A stretch of 64,000 nt of DNA, from positions 558,001-622,000 of the forward strand of contig NZ_UHIA01000003.1 in the NCBI RefSeq assembly GCF_900460215.1, written 5' to 3'. Below are positions 9,022 through 17,292 of the stretch, piece after piece. Source of the stretch: Suttonella indologenes (GTDB taxonomy: Bacteria; Pseudomonadota; Gammaproteobacteria; Cardiobacteriales; Cardiobacteriaceae). A program made the translations under genes and the position numbers. A model generated the notes under the pieces. It worked only from the letters and a program-made list of their open reading frames with translations. It did not search any database and was not told the origin of the DNA. Positions within the stretch are counted from its first letter, which is position 1. The number at the start of each line of letters is the position of its first letter.

Positions 9022-10863
9022 ATGCATCTAATTCGCCATACTTTTTTGCTAATCGTCTTTTATATTTTGTCTGCTTTCGGCGCTTGGGCGCAGGACATCG
9101 CCCCTTTTAAATCCGTATTCATTCCCGAGATTAGCCAAACACCGCTGGAACAAGGCTATCAAACCGATATCCGCATTGATATTCCTACAGGCTACTATCT
9201 CTATGCCGACAAATTGCGCCTTGAAGATCCTGCGCTTGATGACATGCAGCTATACTTCAGCCCGAGCAAGGAAAAACAAGACCCCTTCTTCGGACTGGTA
9301 CAAATCTATGACGAGCAACATCCTGTTCTGATTGAAATTCAGCACCCCCATCCGCAAGACAGTTTCACGCTGCACGCCCAAGGCTGCCAAGACGGCGTCA
9401 TCTGCTATCCGCCGGACAAATGGCAACTCTCTCTTGCCGCCGGCAGCGACATTGCCGCCGCACCTGTCAGCAATAAAGGCTTTTTGCAGCAACAAATCGC
9501 CGCCAACTCAGCTTCCACCGCAGCTGCTCCGACTACTCCGTCCTCAAGCGCGGCAAACCCCGCTGCCGCCGCAACGCCTGCCGCCGTCCCGCCCTCCGGT
9601 CAAGAAGACGCGCTCGGACAACGCCTTGCCGCCAATTATTGGCAAACCCTGCCTTGGCTGCTGCTCTTAGGCATCGGGCTGAGCTTTACCGCCTGCGTAT
9701 ATCCGCTGATTCCGATTGTGACCAGCCTTGTAGTCGGCAAAAACAGCAGCAGCGCCAGAAGCTACGCTCTCATCAGTCTCTACGTGTTGGGCATGGGCTT
9801 GGCAATGGCATTGCTCGGCGCAGTATTCGGACTGTTTAACCAACTCAATCTGCAAGCCGCCCTGCAAAAACCTTGGGTCATCCTCATCGTCGCGGCATTT
9901 TTCGTGCTGCTCTCGCTGTCCATGTTCGACGTCTATACCCTGCAAACCCCGCGCTTCTTACAGAAAAAAATCGACCGCATCAGCCGCAAACAAGAGAGCG
10001 GCTCCGCCCTCGGCGCAATTATCCTAGGCGCATTATCCATCTTAATCGTTAGCCCCTGCGCCACCCCCGTACTCACCGCCTTACTCATCTACACCACACA
10101 AACCACCGCCGCCCACGGCGCGCTTGCCCTCTTTGTCTTCGGTATCGGCACCGGTTTACCGCTGCTGCTCTTTGCCGGCATGCTGCGCCGCTTTATGCCT
10201 AAAGCAGGCAATTGGATGATTGTCATCAAACAAATCTACGGCATTATGATGCTTGCCATCGCTCTATGGCTGATTACTCGCATCCTGCCGGCACTGTGGG
10301 CATGGGGCTTATGGGCATTATTCGCGCTGGCACTCGCCGTCTTCTTTGAGGTGCAGCAAGGCAGTGCCGCCGGCAAAGCCCGACATCTCTTTGCTTTTTT
10401 ACGCTATCTCGCCCTGCTTGCCGCCTTTATCGCCGCACAAAACGCCCTTGCGCCCTCCTCATCTGCGCATCAAGGCAATCCGCAAAACTATCATGCACCC
10501 TTTGTGCAGCTTAACGATGCCGCCGCGCTCAAACAAGCAATGGCGGACAGCAACCAGCCCGTGATAGTGGATTTTTATGCCGACTGGTGCGTCGCCTGCA
10601 AAGTCTGGGAACGCGACATCTGGCAAAATCCCGAATTTGCGCAAAGCCTCGCCCCCTACCGCCTGCTAAAAATAGACGTTACCGCCTATACCGAAGAACA
10701 CAAAGCCCTATTTCGCGAAATGAACCTTGTCGCGCCGCCGGCAGTCATCTTCTATCCGCCGCACAGCCAAAGCCTCGCCGCCGATAATGGGCGCATCATC
10801 GGCGAAATGCGCGCCAAAGACTTTAGCGCCTATTTGGCAAACAAAGAAATAGCGATGCAATAA
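9022..10863 (+). CDS. dsbD: Thiol:disulfide interchange protein DsbD
   Basis: DsbD moves electrons from cytoplasmic thioredoxin to periplasmic DsbC-type proteins and cytochrome c maturation. Starting at 9022 (613 residues) gives a clean signal peptide ending AWA; the frame is open further upstream but without signal character. The N-terminal domain has C122 and C128 (GCQDGVICYPP). About eight membrane segments carry the paired cysteines TACVYPLIP and VSPCATPVL. The C-terminal thioredoxin domain has YADWCVACKVW. An Ala/Pro/Ser-rich linker separates the N-terminal domain from the membrane part. All redox cysteines are present. Confidence 0.95.
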   Translation: MHLIRHTFLLIVFYILSAFGAWAQDIAPFKSVFIPEISQTPLEQGYQTDIRIDIPTGYYLYADKLRLEDPALDDMQLYFSPSKEKQDPFFGLVQIYDEQHPVLIEIQHPHPQDSFTLHAQGCQDGVICYPPDKWQLSLAAGSDIAAAPVSNKGFLQQQIAANSASTAAAPTTPSSSAANPAAAATPAAVPPSGQEDALGQRLAANYWQTLPWLLLLGIGLSFTACVYPLIPIVTSLVVGKNSSSARSYALISLYVLGMGLAMALLGAVFGLFNQLNLQAALQKPWVILIVAAFFVLLSLSMFDVYTLQTPRFLQKKIDRISRKQESGSALGAIILGALSILIVSPCATPVLTALLIYTTQTTAAHGALALFVFGIGTGLPLLLFAGMLRRFMPKAGNWMIVIKQIYGIMMLAIALWLITRILPALWAWGLWALFALALAVFFEVQQGSAAGKARHLFAFLRYLALLAAFIAAQNALAPSSSAHQGNPQNYHAPFVQLNDAAALKQAMADSNQPVIVDFYADWCVACKVWERDIWQNPEFAQSLAPYRLLKIDVTAYTEEHKALFREMNLVAPPAVIFYPPHSQSLAADNGRIIGEMRAKDFSAYLANKEIAMQ

Positions 10864-10872
10864 ATACAGTAC

Positions 10873-10949
10873 CTTAAGGTCAAAATGGGATTTAGAGATG
10901 CACATTTCGTCAGGAGAAGTGCTTGGCATAATCTCATGTTGACCTTAAG
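10873..10949. repeat. 77-bp palindromic element
   Basis: 19-bp imperfect inverted ends (CTTAAGGTCAAAATGGGAT and its mirrored partner, two mismatches) enclose an inner weaker hairpin (GCACATTTC / AGAAGTGC), so the whole segment can fold on itself. It lies just after dsbD and could act as a transcription end or be a small mobile remnant. No second copy was seen in the window. Confidence 0.6.
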
Positions 10950-11052
10950 AGACTATAGTATAGTCAAAGAATTGAAAAAGTATTACGGCGTTGGCGCGCC
11001 TTGCCGTACGCTCTTGTACTGTCTGCGGCTCGCCGCCTTGTACTACTTTTTC

Positions 11053-12117
11053 GGGGAAAGGGACATTTTAGGTGCTAAAAAGTTTGAAAAACCTTATTCT
11101 GTAAGGCTTTTAGCGAGGTCAAAAGCTTTGAACACAAAAAATGCTTTTTCTGTGGCTCAAAACAGGTCAAAAAAGACGGCAGACAAAATCATCAGCAACG
11201 ATACAAATGCCGGCAATGCGGTAAGCGTTTTAGCAGCAAAAAGCGTCTTAACCCTCAAGAGTTGTGGACACTTTATAGTAGCGGCAAACAAAGCATGCAA
11301 GAGCTCGTCCAACGTTTTTCCTGCAGCCGTAAAACCATTGCTAGATATCTCAAACAAGCCCAACTTAGAGAGCCTGAACAACGGCATTTTTCATCAGTCA
11401 ATATCATCATGGATACTACCTACTTTGGACGTAAATTTGGTGTGATGGTGCTGTATGACAGCATCAGCCGACAAGCCTTATCGGTCAGCGAGGTTAAATC
11501 AGAAAGCAATGCATTGTATCGACAAGCCATACGAGAGCTACAAGAAAAAGGAATACATATTCAGAGTATTATCTGCGATGGCAGAAGAGGATTAACCTCA
11601 TTATTTCCCGATATTCCCATACAGCTTTGTCAATTCCACCAAGTCAAAACCATTAACCGTTATCTGACAAGAAAACCTCAAACAGCAGTGGCAGTAGATT
11701 TAAAACAACTTGCCTTAAGCCTAAAAAACAGCAGCAAAGCGGCATTTGAAGAGCATTTGAATAACTGGCATAAGCAGCATAAAGACTTTCTCAACGAACG
11801 TAGCTCAAATCCCGAAACAGGTAAATCACACTATAGGCACAAACGTTTAAGAAGTGCTTATAACAGTCTGAGGCGCAATCTGCATTGGCTTTTTACCTTT
11901 GAAGATTATCCGGAGTTAAACCTGCCAAAAACCACCAATTTGCTTGAAGGAAAATTTGGTGATCTGAAAAGACTTTTAGCTTGTCATTGCGGCATGGGAA
12001 AGGACAATAAGGTTAAGTTTATAAAAGATTATTTTGCTTAAAAAACGCTAGATAGCACCTATTTTGTCCCTTAGGGCTAAAGAACTCGAAAACAGCACCT
12101 AAAATGTCCCTTTGCTC
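11053..12117 (+). mobile_element. IS256-like insertion sequence (1065 bp)
   Basis: The ends are 24-bp inverted repeats sharing AAAGGGACATTTTAGGTGCT with two mismatches in the outer four bases. They are flanked by an 8-bp direct repeat ACTTTTTC (11045-11052 and 12118-12125), the target duplication length expected for IS256 relatives. It carries one transposase gene reading rightward and interrupts a Correia-like element. Confidence 0.9.
11072..12041 (+). pseudogene. IS256-like Zn-ribbon transposase, 5' frame broken
   Basis: From 11103 the frame encodes a zinc ribbon (CFFCG then CRQCG), a helix-turn-helix (SMQELVQRFSCSRKTIARYL) and a DDE catalytic core. The likely catalytic residues are D in MDTTYFG, D in ICDGRRG and E in TTNLLEGKFGDLK. 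No NTG start exists between the in-frame stop at 11085 and the zinc ribbon. A plausible beginning, GTG at 11072 (reading MLKSLKNLIL), is in another frame and meets TAA at 11102, where skipping one T would join the two frames. So either one base was gained or a +1 frameshift is used. The ATG at 11262 would give a 259-residue protein without the zinc ribbon. Confidence 0.7.
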
Positions 12118-12142
12118 ACTTTTTCACTTCTCCGACTATAGA

Positions 12143-12198
12143 TCGGATACTCGTATCCGACATTGCTTAAACCATAGTTCTCGGATTCAATCCGACCT
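12143..12198. repeat. TCGGATAC-type double-palindrome repeat, copy 1
   Basis: Two short palindromes, TCGGATACTCGTATCCGA and TCGGATTCAATCCGA, are separated by ATTGCTTAAACC. The same arrangement with base changes occurs at 23381-23448. It is intergenic and immediately follows the Correia-like element. Confidence 0.65.
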
Positions 12199-12230
12199 GA
12201 AAAAATAAAATAACGCGGCGTGTATCAAAC

Positions 12231-12256
12231 TGCCTGGACAATAAGTTGCCCAGGCA
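12231..12256 (-). terminator. Terminator of the nnrS operon
   Basis: Hairpin TGCCTGG / CCAGGCA lies directly after the nnrS stop codon. The following T tract on the minus strand is short (GTTTGAT), so termination may be weak. Confidence 0.55.
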
Positions 12257-12263
12257 ATCCTTA

Positions 12264-13388
12264 CTAACGCGGTTCATTGCGGGCAAAAATACGCAGATAG
12301 CGCAGGCAATAAACGATAAAAGCGACAGCAATCGCCACGGCAGGCAGGCGGTAGATGCCGTTTATATTCGGCTCAAAGGCGGAATAGATGCCGCGCGCGC
12401 AGGCGGCGATAAGCAGCAGCGTGAGCGCAAGGCGGATATCGCTATGAAAATGCAGTTTTACGCCGCTGTGTCGCTGTCCCGCAATGCTGATAATGGTCAA
12501 AATCATCAACAGATAGACGGCGATTGCCAAAAAATGCCGCGCAAAACTGCTGTAAGCCGGTGCCAAAAGCAGTACCGCGCCCAAAGCGCTGTAACCCAGT
12601 GCCAAACTTAGGCTGACGGCATAATGCGCGCGCACATAGGCAAAGCGCAGCAGGCGCAGATGATGAAAATCATGCAGACGCGCGACAAATGCCGTGCCTG
12701 CCGCCAGATACAGCCAGCCTTGCACGCTATGGCTTGCCGCTAGGCCGGATGCGGTCGCTGCCGCCAGCCAAAAACAGGAAAGATTTTTATAATAAGGATT
12801 GGGGATAAAACGTTCGTCCAGCCGTCCGCCGTCTTCCAGGGCTTGGTTGCCGATTGCCCGCGCCACGCGAAAATTGATAATCGCGACCGCCAGCAGCATG
12901 GCGTCCACGCCGGCATGCAGATAGCGTCCTTCGCCGTTAGCGGCATAAGCTATCGCCAGCGCGATAATCAGACTGAGACAGAATAAGAGGCTAAGCTGGC
13001 GGCTGTCTTTATTACGCCAAACAAAAGAAGCGGTTAAGGCGAAGAGATAAACCCAAAAGGGCACAATCAGCCATGCGCCGATGCTTAATTGCCACAGTCC
13101 GCACAAAGCGATGCCCCATAAAACGAGCAGTCGGATGCTGTGCGCGTGCAATTTGCGGCGGTCGTCCGTCCATTCGGGCAAGGCGGTCAGCAGAAACCCC
13201 GTAAATGCCGCGCCGCCTGTCAGATGAACAAAGGCAAAGGCGTGCCAATGCAGGGGAAAATGTGCCGCCTGACTCGGTAGAAAACTGAGTGCCAGCCAAG
13301 GCAGCAGGGCAATCAGCACGGCAAAGCTAATCAAGGGGAAAAACAGGCGGAAAGGGTGTTGCAGGCTTTTCTGCCAATAATGATTCAT
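12264..13388 (-). CDS. nnrS: NnrS family membrane protein
   Basis: The 374-residue protein has about ten to twelve hydrophobic segments and begins with the family hallmark HPFRLFFP, followed by HLTGGAAFTGFLLTALPEW. Many conserved histidines lie in or near the membrane segments (HWHAF, HDFHHLRL, KLHFHSD). NnrS proteins contain haem and copper and protect against nitric oxide stress; they are usually controlled by NO-responsive FNR-family regulators. Its start overlaps the ATPase stop by four bases, so it is the last gene of a three-gene operon. Finding it with an ABC importer is the unusual part. Confidence 0.88.
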   Translation of the reverse strand: MNHYWQKSLQHPFRLFFPLISFAVLIALLPWLALSFLPSQAAHFPLHWHAFAFVHLTGGAAFTGFLLTALPEWTDDRRKLHAHSIRLLVLWGIALCGLWQLSIGAWLIVPFWVYLFALTASFVWRNKDSRQLSLLFCLSLIIALAIAYAANGEGRYLHAGVDAMLLAVAIINFRVARAIGNQALEDGGRLDERFIPNPYYKNLSCFWLAAATASGLAASHSVQGWLYLAAGTAFVARLHDFHHLRLLRFAYVRAHYAVSLSLALGYSALGAVLLLAPAYSSFARHFLAIAVYLLMILTIISIAGQRHSGVKLHFHSDIRLALTLLLIAACARGIYSAFEPNINGIYRLPAVAIAVAFIVYCLRYLRIFARNEPR

Positions 13389-14110
13389 GATTTATCCTCG
13401 GCATCGGATAGCAGGGGAATTTCCTCACCGCTGCGGATATGGGCGAAAAAGGGGCTTTGCACTTGGCGGCGTATCCATGCTTCATCACGCGCGGCATAGG
13501 GCATATCCAAATGCAGGCTTTGCAGCGCGGTGGCGGGTTTGCCGTCCAAACGCAGAATGCAGCTGCCCAGCAAGACGGCTTCGTCGCGGTCATGGGTGAC
13601 CAAACAGACCGCCATGCCGGCACTGATTTTTTCGGCAATCAGCTGCTGCAATTGGCGACGCAATTGATGGTCAAGCGCGGAAAAGGGTTCGTCCATTAAG
13701 AGCAAATCGGGTTCGATAATCAGCGCCCGCGCCAAGGCGATGCGCTGACGCATACCGCCCGAAAGTTCATGCGGATATTTGGCAAAATCCGATGCGGAAA
13801 AGCCCAAACGCTGCAATAAGGGCGCAATTTCGGCTTGCCGTTCGGGCGCGACAATCGCCACATTTTCCAGCGCATTACGCCAAGGCAATAGGCGCGGTTC
13901 TTGAAATAAAAAGGCAAGCCGCTGAAAATCATGGCTGATACTGCCGTTTTTCAGGGTTTGCAAATCGGCAATCGCGCGCAAGACGGTGGTTTTGCCGCAG
14001 CCGGACGGCCCGACAAAGCAAAGACATTCGCCGCGCGCAATCTGAAACGACAGATTGTCGATAATCGGCGCGGTCATGAGTTCTATACTAATAGCGTTAG
14101 CGATAAGCAT
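13385..14110 (-). CDS. ABC transporter ATP-binding protein, NitT/TauT type
   Basis: The 241-residue ATPase has Walker A GPSGCGKTT (about 35-43), Q-loop LFQEPRLLPW, signature LSGGMRQRIALARAL, Walker B LLLMDEPFSALD and switch histidine VTHD. The sequence is of the SsuB/TauB/NrtD class, which imports sulfonates, nitrate, cyanate or thiamin precursors. The C-terminal 60 residues after the switch region are less typical. It sits two bases after the permease gene and overlaps nnrS. Substrate cannot be read from the sequence. Confidence 0.9.
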   Translation of the reverse strand: MLIANAISIELMTAPIIDNLSFQIARGECLCFVGPSGCGKTTVLRAIADLQTLKNGSISHDFQRLAFLFQEPRLLPWRNALENVAIVAPERQAEIAPLLQRLGFSASDFAKYPHELSGGMRQRIALARALIIEPDLLLMDEPFSALDHQLRRQLQQLIAEKISAGMAVCLVTHDRDEAVLLGSCILRLDGKPATALQSLHLDMPYAARDEAWIRRQVQSPFFAHIRSGEEIPLLSDAEDKS

Positions 14111-14111
14111 C

Positions 14112-14921
14112 TTAATTTCCCCGACTGCGGACAGGCAGAATCCAACGCTTCAGCGGTTCTAAGAGCGCGTATTCTACAAACATAATCAATGAGATGATGA
14201 TAATCACATAAGCCATGACGTCGGTGGTGTCCAACATCGCGCGCGCACTTGCCAATGCCGAGCCGATGCCTTGATTACCGCCCAAAAGCTCCGCCATCAC
14301 GGTAATTTTCAAACCCGAACCGGTGGCAACAATCAAAGCCGGCAGCAATTGCTGGCTTAAATGCGGCAAATACAATTGCTTAAGGCGTGCCGCAAAAGGC
14401 AGACGATACACTTTCAGCATTTCTTTCAATTCTTCGCTCATGCTCATCATGCCCATCATCGCCGCAGCAAAGAGCATCGGCAAAACCGTGATCGCTACCG
14501 TGAAAATTGCGCTGGTCGAGCCCATGCCGAACCAGAAAATCGCCAGTACAATCCAGACAATCGGCGGCATACCCAGTAACAGCGTAATCAAAGGACGCAG
14601 CAAGAGCGCTAAAGTGCGGCTCATGCCCGCCAATAAACCGCCGCTAATGCCTAATATGATTGCCAAAGACAAGCCGTAAGCGCCGTGATACATCGTTGTG
14701 GCAATGGTTTCCCGCCCTAAGGTTTCCTGCAAAATGCCGAACACGCGCCGCAATACGTCCAAAGGCGTCGGCAAAATCAGCGCGCCCAAATGCTCGTAAG
14801 ACAAATGCCACAGCGCAAACACGCCGGCAATCGTGGCAAGGGCAGGAAAAATCCCCCACACATAAGACAATGCGCCGCGCCATTTGCCGCCCTGCTGAAT
14901 CTGTCCGCGCTCGATAATCAT
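14112..14921 (-). CDS. ABC transporter permease, NitT/TauT type
   Basis: The 269-residue protein has six or so membrane segments and a BPD_transp_1 fold. The EAA-like loop reads EELKEMLKVYRLPFAARLKQLYLPHL, here cited only as a coupling helix near residues 175-200. It should form the channel for the neighbouring ATPase. No periplasmic binding protein gene lies in the operon. The nearest one, across the promoter region at 15154, is of a different family (SBP_bac_3) and diverges, so the cognate binding protein must be elsewhere or absent. Confidence 0.88.
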   Translation of the reverse strand: MIIERGQIQQGGKWRGALSYVWGIFPALATIAGVFALWHLSYEHLGALILPTPLDVLRRVFGILQETLGRETIATTMYHGAYGLSLAIILGISGGLLAGMSRTLALLLRPLITLLLGMPPIVWIVLAIFWFGMGSTSAIFTVAITVLPMLFAAAMMGMMSMSEELKEMLKVYRLPFAARLKQLYLPHLSQQLLPALIVATGSGLKITVMAELLGGNQGIGSALASARAMLDTTDVMAYVIIIISLIMFVEYALLEPLKRWILPVRSRGN

Positions 14922-14949
14922 GACAATCCTAAGCTAAATAAGTCGATTT

Positions 14950-14996
14950 ATCATAAATGATAACAGGTTTTTCAGCACTTGATTTATATCAAGTGC
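14950..14996 (-). promoter_or_regulatory. FNR/DNR-type box and class II promoter
   Basis: TTGATTTATATCAA at 14979-14992 is a perfect TTGAT-N4-ATCAA FNR-family site, extended to GCAC/GTGC on each side (14975-14996). On the minus strand TATGAT (14955-14950) is a good -10. A start near 14943 puts the box centre at about -42, the class II activator position. The transcript would run into the permease-ATPase-nnrS operon. The regulator could be FNR (oxygen) or a DNR/NnrR type (nitric oxide). Confidence 0.8.
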
Positions 14997-15082
14997 AAAA
15001 TAGATTCAAATTATTTTTATTGAAATAAAAACCTTTTAAAGACTATATTATTTTGACAATAATAAATCCACCGTCTAATCGA

Positions 15083-15111
15083 TTGACTTTTCTTTTTTAG
15101 AATGCTAAAAA
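15083..15111 (+). promoter_or_regulatory. Possible promoter of the binding protein gene
   Basis: TTGACT at 15083, a 17-base spacer and TAAAAA at 15106 read towards the binding-protein gene, within an AT-rich leader. Confidence 0.45.
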
Positions 15112-15153
15112 TATTATTGATTATTAATTTCAAATTTAATATGGAGAATGAAT

Positions 15154-15918
15154 ATGTTTAAGAGATTACTGGCAACTTCCTTGGCTTTCAGCCTGTTTTC
15201 CTTATCGGCGCAGACGACAGGTGAAAGCTACACCGCACTCGTCGAGCCGAATTATCCGCCTTTTGATTTTTCCGATGAAAATGGCATTCCCATCGGCTTT
15301 GACGTAGATATTTTAAAAGCAATTGCCGAAAAACAAGGCTTTACTATAGAGTTTATTGCTAGACCTACGAATGAAATTATTTCAGGTCTTGAGGCAGGCA
15401 ACCATCATATCGGCGCGGCGGGTTTTGGTGAAGATGAAGAAGGAAATAATTTACTTTCTGCCCCCTATGCTTATGGTCATGATGTGGTCATGACTCAAAC
15501 TAATACGCAAAAAATCGCTCATCTTGCCGATTTAAGCCATTTAACCGTCACCACGCAAGATGACACAAGTTATGCCGAAGATTTGCTGACTTTATTCGCC
15601 GATGATAAAAGCAAACTCAATCTGCAAAAAACCAGTTTTCTCGCCTTTAGAGAATTTGCAAGAGGCAAAGCGGAGGCTTTATTAGGCAGCCGTGAAACAA
15701 GCGAATATTATGCCGCACAATTTCCTAATTTGACTTTCAGTATTCATGAATTAGAAGGTGCGCGTTATAAAAAATACAAACTGTATTTCATTATTTCGCC
15801 GCAGCACGCTCCTTTGCGCGATAAAATCAATGCCGGATTGCAGCAATTGATTGATGACGGCAGTTATCAGAAAATTTATCAGCAATGGTTTAAGCGCGAA
15901 GCAGAAATCCCCCGCTAA
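15154..15918 (+). CDS. Periplasmic amino-acid-type binding protein (SBP_bac_3)
   Basis: The start at 15154 is preferred over ATG 15148 because the GGAG at 15143-15146 is seven bases from it. The protein is about 254 residues with a signal peptide ending LSAQ. It has the family-3 solute-binding pattern: YPPFDFSDENGIPIGFDVDIL near the N terminus and DDGSYQKIYQQWF at the end. This class binds polar amino acids or opines for ABC import, but no permease or ATPase of that family is adjacent. It precedes a RidA gene by 22 bases, which suggests an amino-acid-related role. Confidence 0.85.
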   Translation: MFKRLLATSLAFSLFSLSAQTTGESYTALVEPNYPPFDFSDENGIPIGFDVDILKAIAEKQGFTIEFIARPTNEIISGLEAGNHHIGAAGFGEDEEGNNLLSAPYAYGHDVVMTQTNTQKIAHLADLSHLTVTTQDDTSYAEDLLTLFADDKSKLNLQKTSFLAFREFARGKAEALLGSRETSEYYAAQFPNLTFSIHELEGARYKKYKLYFIISPQHAPLRDKINAGLQQLIDDGSYQKIYQQWFKREAEIPR

Positions 15919-15940
15919 GCGCTAAAGATAAGGAGTAAGT

Positions 15941-16294
15941 ATGAGCACAATTCAAAGACTCGGCAGCAATCAACGTTTATCGGAAGCCGTAGTGGCAAAG
16001 GGTTTTATTTTTCTCTCCGGCATGGTGCCGGAAAGTCTGGATGCAAGCGTCAAAACCCAGACAGAAGAAGTTTTAGCACAAATTGATCAATGGCTTGAAC
16101 AATGCGGTTCGGATAAAAGCCATCTGCTGGAAGCCACTATTTTTTTAACGGATATGGCAGATTATGATGAAATGAATGCTGCTTGGGATGCTTGGGTGGA
16201 TTCAAACAATGCGCCTGCGCGTGCCTGCGTGCAAGCCCTAATTGCCAAACCCGAGTGGAAGGTAGAGATAAAAGTATCTGCCCTGCAGAAATAA
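15941..16294 (+). CDS. RidA family enamine/imine deaminase
   Basis: The 117-residue protein matches the RidA/YjgF/UK114 length and fold. It has FLSGMVPES near residue 27, and PARACVQALIAKPEWKVEIKV near the end contains the conserved Arg and Glu of the active site. RidA enzymes hydrolyse reactive 2-aminoacrylate and other imines formed by PLP and amino-acid oxidising enzymes. It is probably co-transcribed with the binding protein. The sequence is closer to a RidA subfamily member than to the archetype, so the exact imine substrate is open. Confidence 0.85.
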   Translation: MSTIQRLGSNQRLSEAVVAKGFIFLSGMVPESLDASVKTQTEEVLAQIDQWLEQCGSDKSHLLEATIFLTDMADYDEMNAAWDAWVDSNNAPARACVQALIAKPEWKVEIKVSALQK

Positions 16295-16303
16295 GACGCA
16301 AAC

Positions 16304-16406
16304 TATCGTCGGAGAAGTGGAAATTAGTAAAGGCGGCAAGCCGCAGACAGTACAAGAGCGCACAGCAAGGCGAGTCAAGTCCTTCATACTTTTCAATTCT
16401 TCGACG
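16304..16406 (+). repeat. Correia-like element, degenerate copy
   Basis: The end reads TATCGTCGGAGAAGTGG and the core GCAAGCCGCAGACAGTACAAGAGCG, in the opposite orientation to the copy at 43409. The right end is altered (TTCTTCGACGCT), so it is probably immobile. It directly follows ridA. Confidence 0.75.
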
Positions 16407-16432
16407 CTCTCTAGCCCAAAGACTTAATTACT

Positions 16433-16483
16433 GCTGCGCTTAAGCATATCTCATATCAGAGAAAGCTTAAGCGCAGCATTTTT
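16433..16483 (+). terminator. Terminator after ridA
   Basis: A perfect 13-bp stem, GCTGCGCTTAAGC / GCTTAAGCGCAGC, is followed by ATTTTTC. Confidence 0.75.
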
Positions 16484-16571
16484 CATGTTTGCATAAACTA
16501 TCCTCAGAGAAGCCGAAAAAACATACAAAACAAGACTATGCTCAGTAGTTTTTAACTCTCCAAAACAGCCC

Positions 16572-17234
16572 TTATTCTCCGCGCAAATAGGCTTTGTCAG
16601 CTTGCACAAAGGCGAGCAAAAGCGCGGCAAGGGCGGGATAGACTTTGGTTTTCAAGTGCAGTTGGCGGCAGCGCACTTCCCATAGCGGCAGCCAATTAAG
16701 CAGGGCTTCTTCGAGAAAGCGGGCTTGTTCTGCGGCGGCGTTTGTCGGCGCTTGCCGTTCTGTTTGCAGCCAATGGGCGAAGACCGCCAGAAAGACCGCC
16801 AAATGGTCGGCAGGTTCTTTGAAATCGCTATGAATTTGCAGTTGCTGTTCTCGTAGAAATGCACGCATGCGCTTTTCCGCATCGCCGTAGAGTTTTTTAT
16901 CGGCTTCCACATACCAAGAGGCATAAGGTGTGGCGCAGTAGTCGGCGGCGAGTAGGAAGGCGGCGGCAAAATCCGCCGCGATTTCCAAGCGGCGGTCCGG
17001 AAAACTGAGGGCTTCATTAAGCGCTTGCTGCATGTGTCGGCTTTCTTGCTCCAGTCCGCAGGCTGCGAAATATTCCCAGAGTTGGGCGGCGGCAGGGCTT
17101 TGGTAGCGGGCTAAGTCCGCCGCGCTGCGTTCGACGGCTAGCCAGTCGGCAAACCATTGGTAGATGAGGGCGCGTTGCGCGGCGATGAGGGAAAAGCTGT
17201 CTTCAAATGTTGTGTACGGTTTATTGTCGTTCAT
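16572..17234 (-). CDS. torD: TMAO reductase chaperone TorD
   Basis: The 220-residue all-helical protein has the TorD/DmsD family hallmark YASWYVEADKKLYGD at about 104-118 and EPADHLAVFLAVFAHWL at 140-156. TorD protects TorA before molybdenum cofactor insertion and Tat export. It reads intact, about 60 bases after the broken torA remnant, so it is now a chaperone without its local client. It may survive by serving another molybdoenzyme or may simply not have decayed yet. Confidence 0.88.
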   Translation of the reverse strand: MNDNKPYTTFEDSFSLIAAQRALIYQWFADWLAVERSAADLARYQSPAAAQLWEYFAACGLEQESRHMQQALNEALSFPDRRLEIAADFAAAFLLAADYCATPYASWYVEADKKLYGDAEKRMRAFLREQQLQIHSDFKEPADHLAVFLAVFAHWLQTERQAPTNAAAEQARFLEEALLNWLPLWEVRCRQLHLKTKVYPALAALLLAFVQADKAYLRGE

Positions 17235-17292
17235 GTGAGTGGATTGGATTTTGACAGAAAACAGCGGGCAGATGCCCGCTGTTATGTTGCGA

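Larger units (their letters stand above)
10959..12140 (+). mobile_element. Correia-like mini-element split by an IS
   Basis: Left part 10959-11052 and right part 12118-12140 together make a complete 109-bp TA-flanked element with inverted ends TATAGTC...GACTATA and the core CTGTCTGCGGCTCGCCGCC. The interruption is the insertion element at 11053-12117, and the sequence ACTTTTTC is duplicated on both sides. Confidence 0.88.

Noticed and set aside
10885..11445. 186-codon plus frame over the mini-element and IS start
   Set aside because: It crosses element boundaries and is out of frame with the zinc-ribbon transposase.
15154..16294. The binding protein at 15154 as partner of the neighbouring permease/ATPase
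   Set aside because: It belongs to the amino-acid (family 3) type, whereas the permease and ATPase are NitT/TauT type, and it is divergently transcribed.
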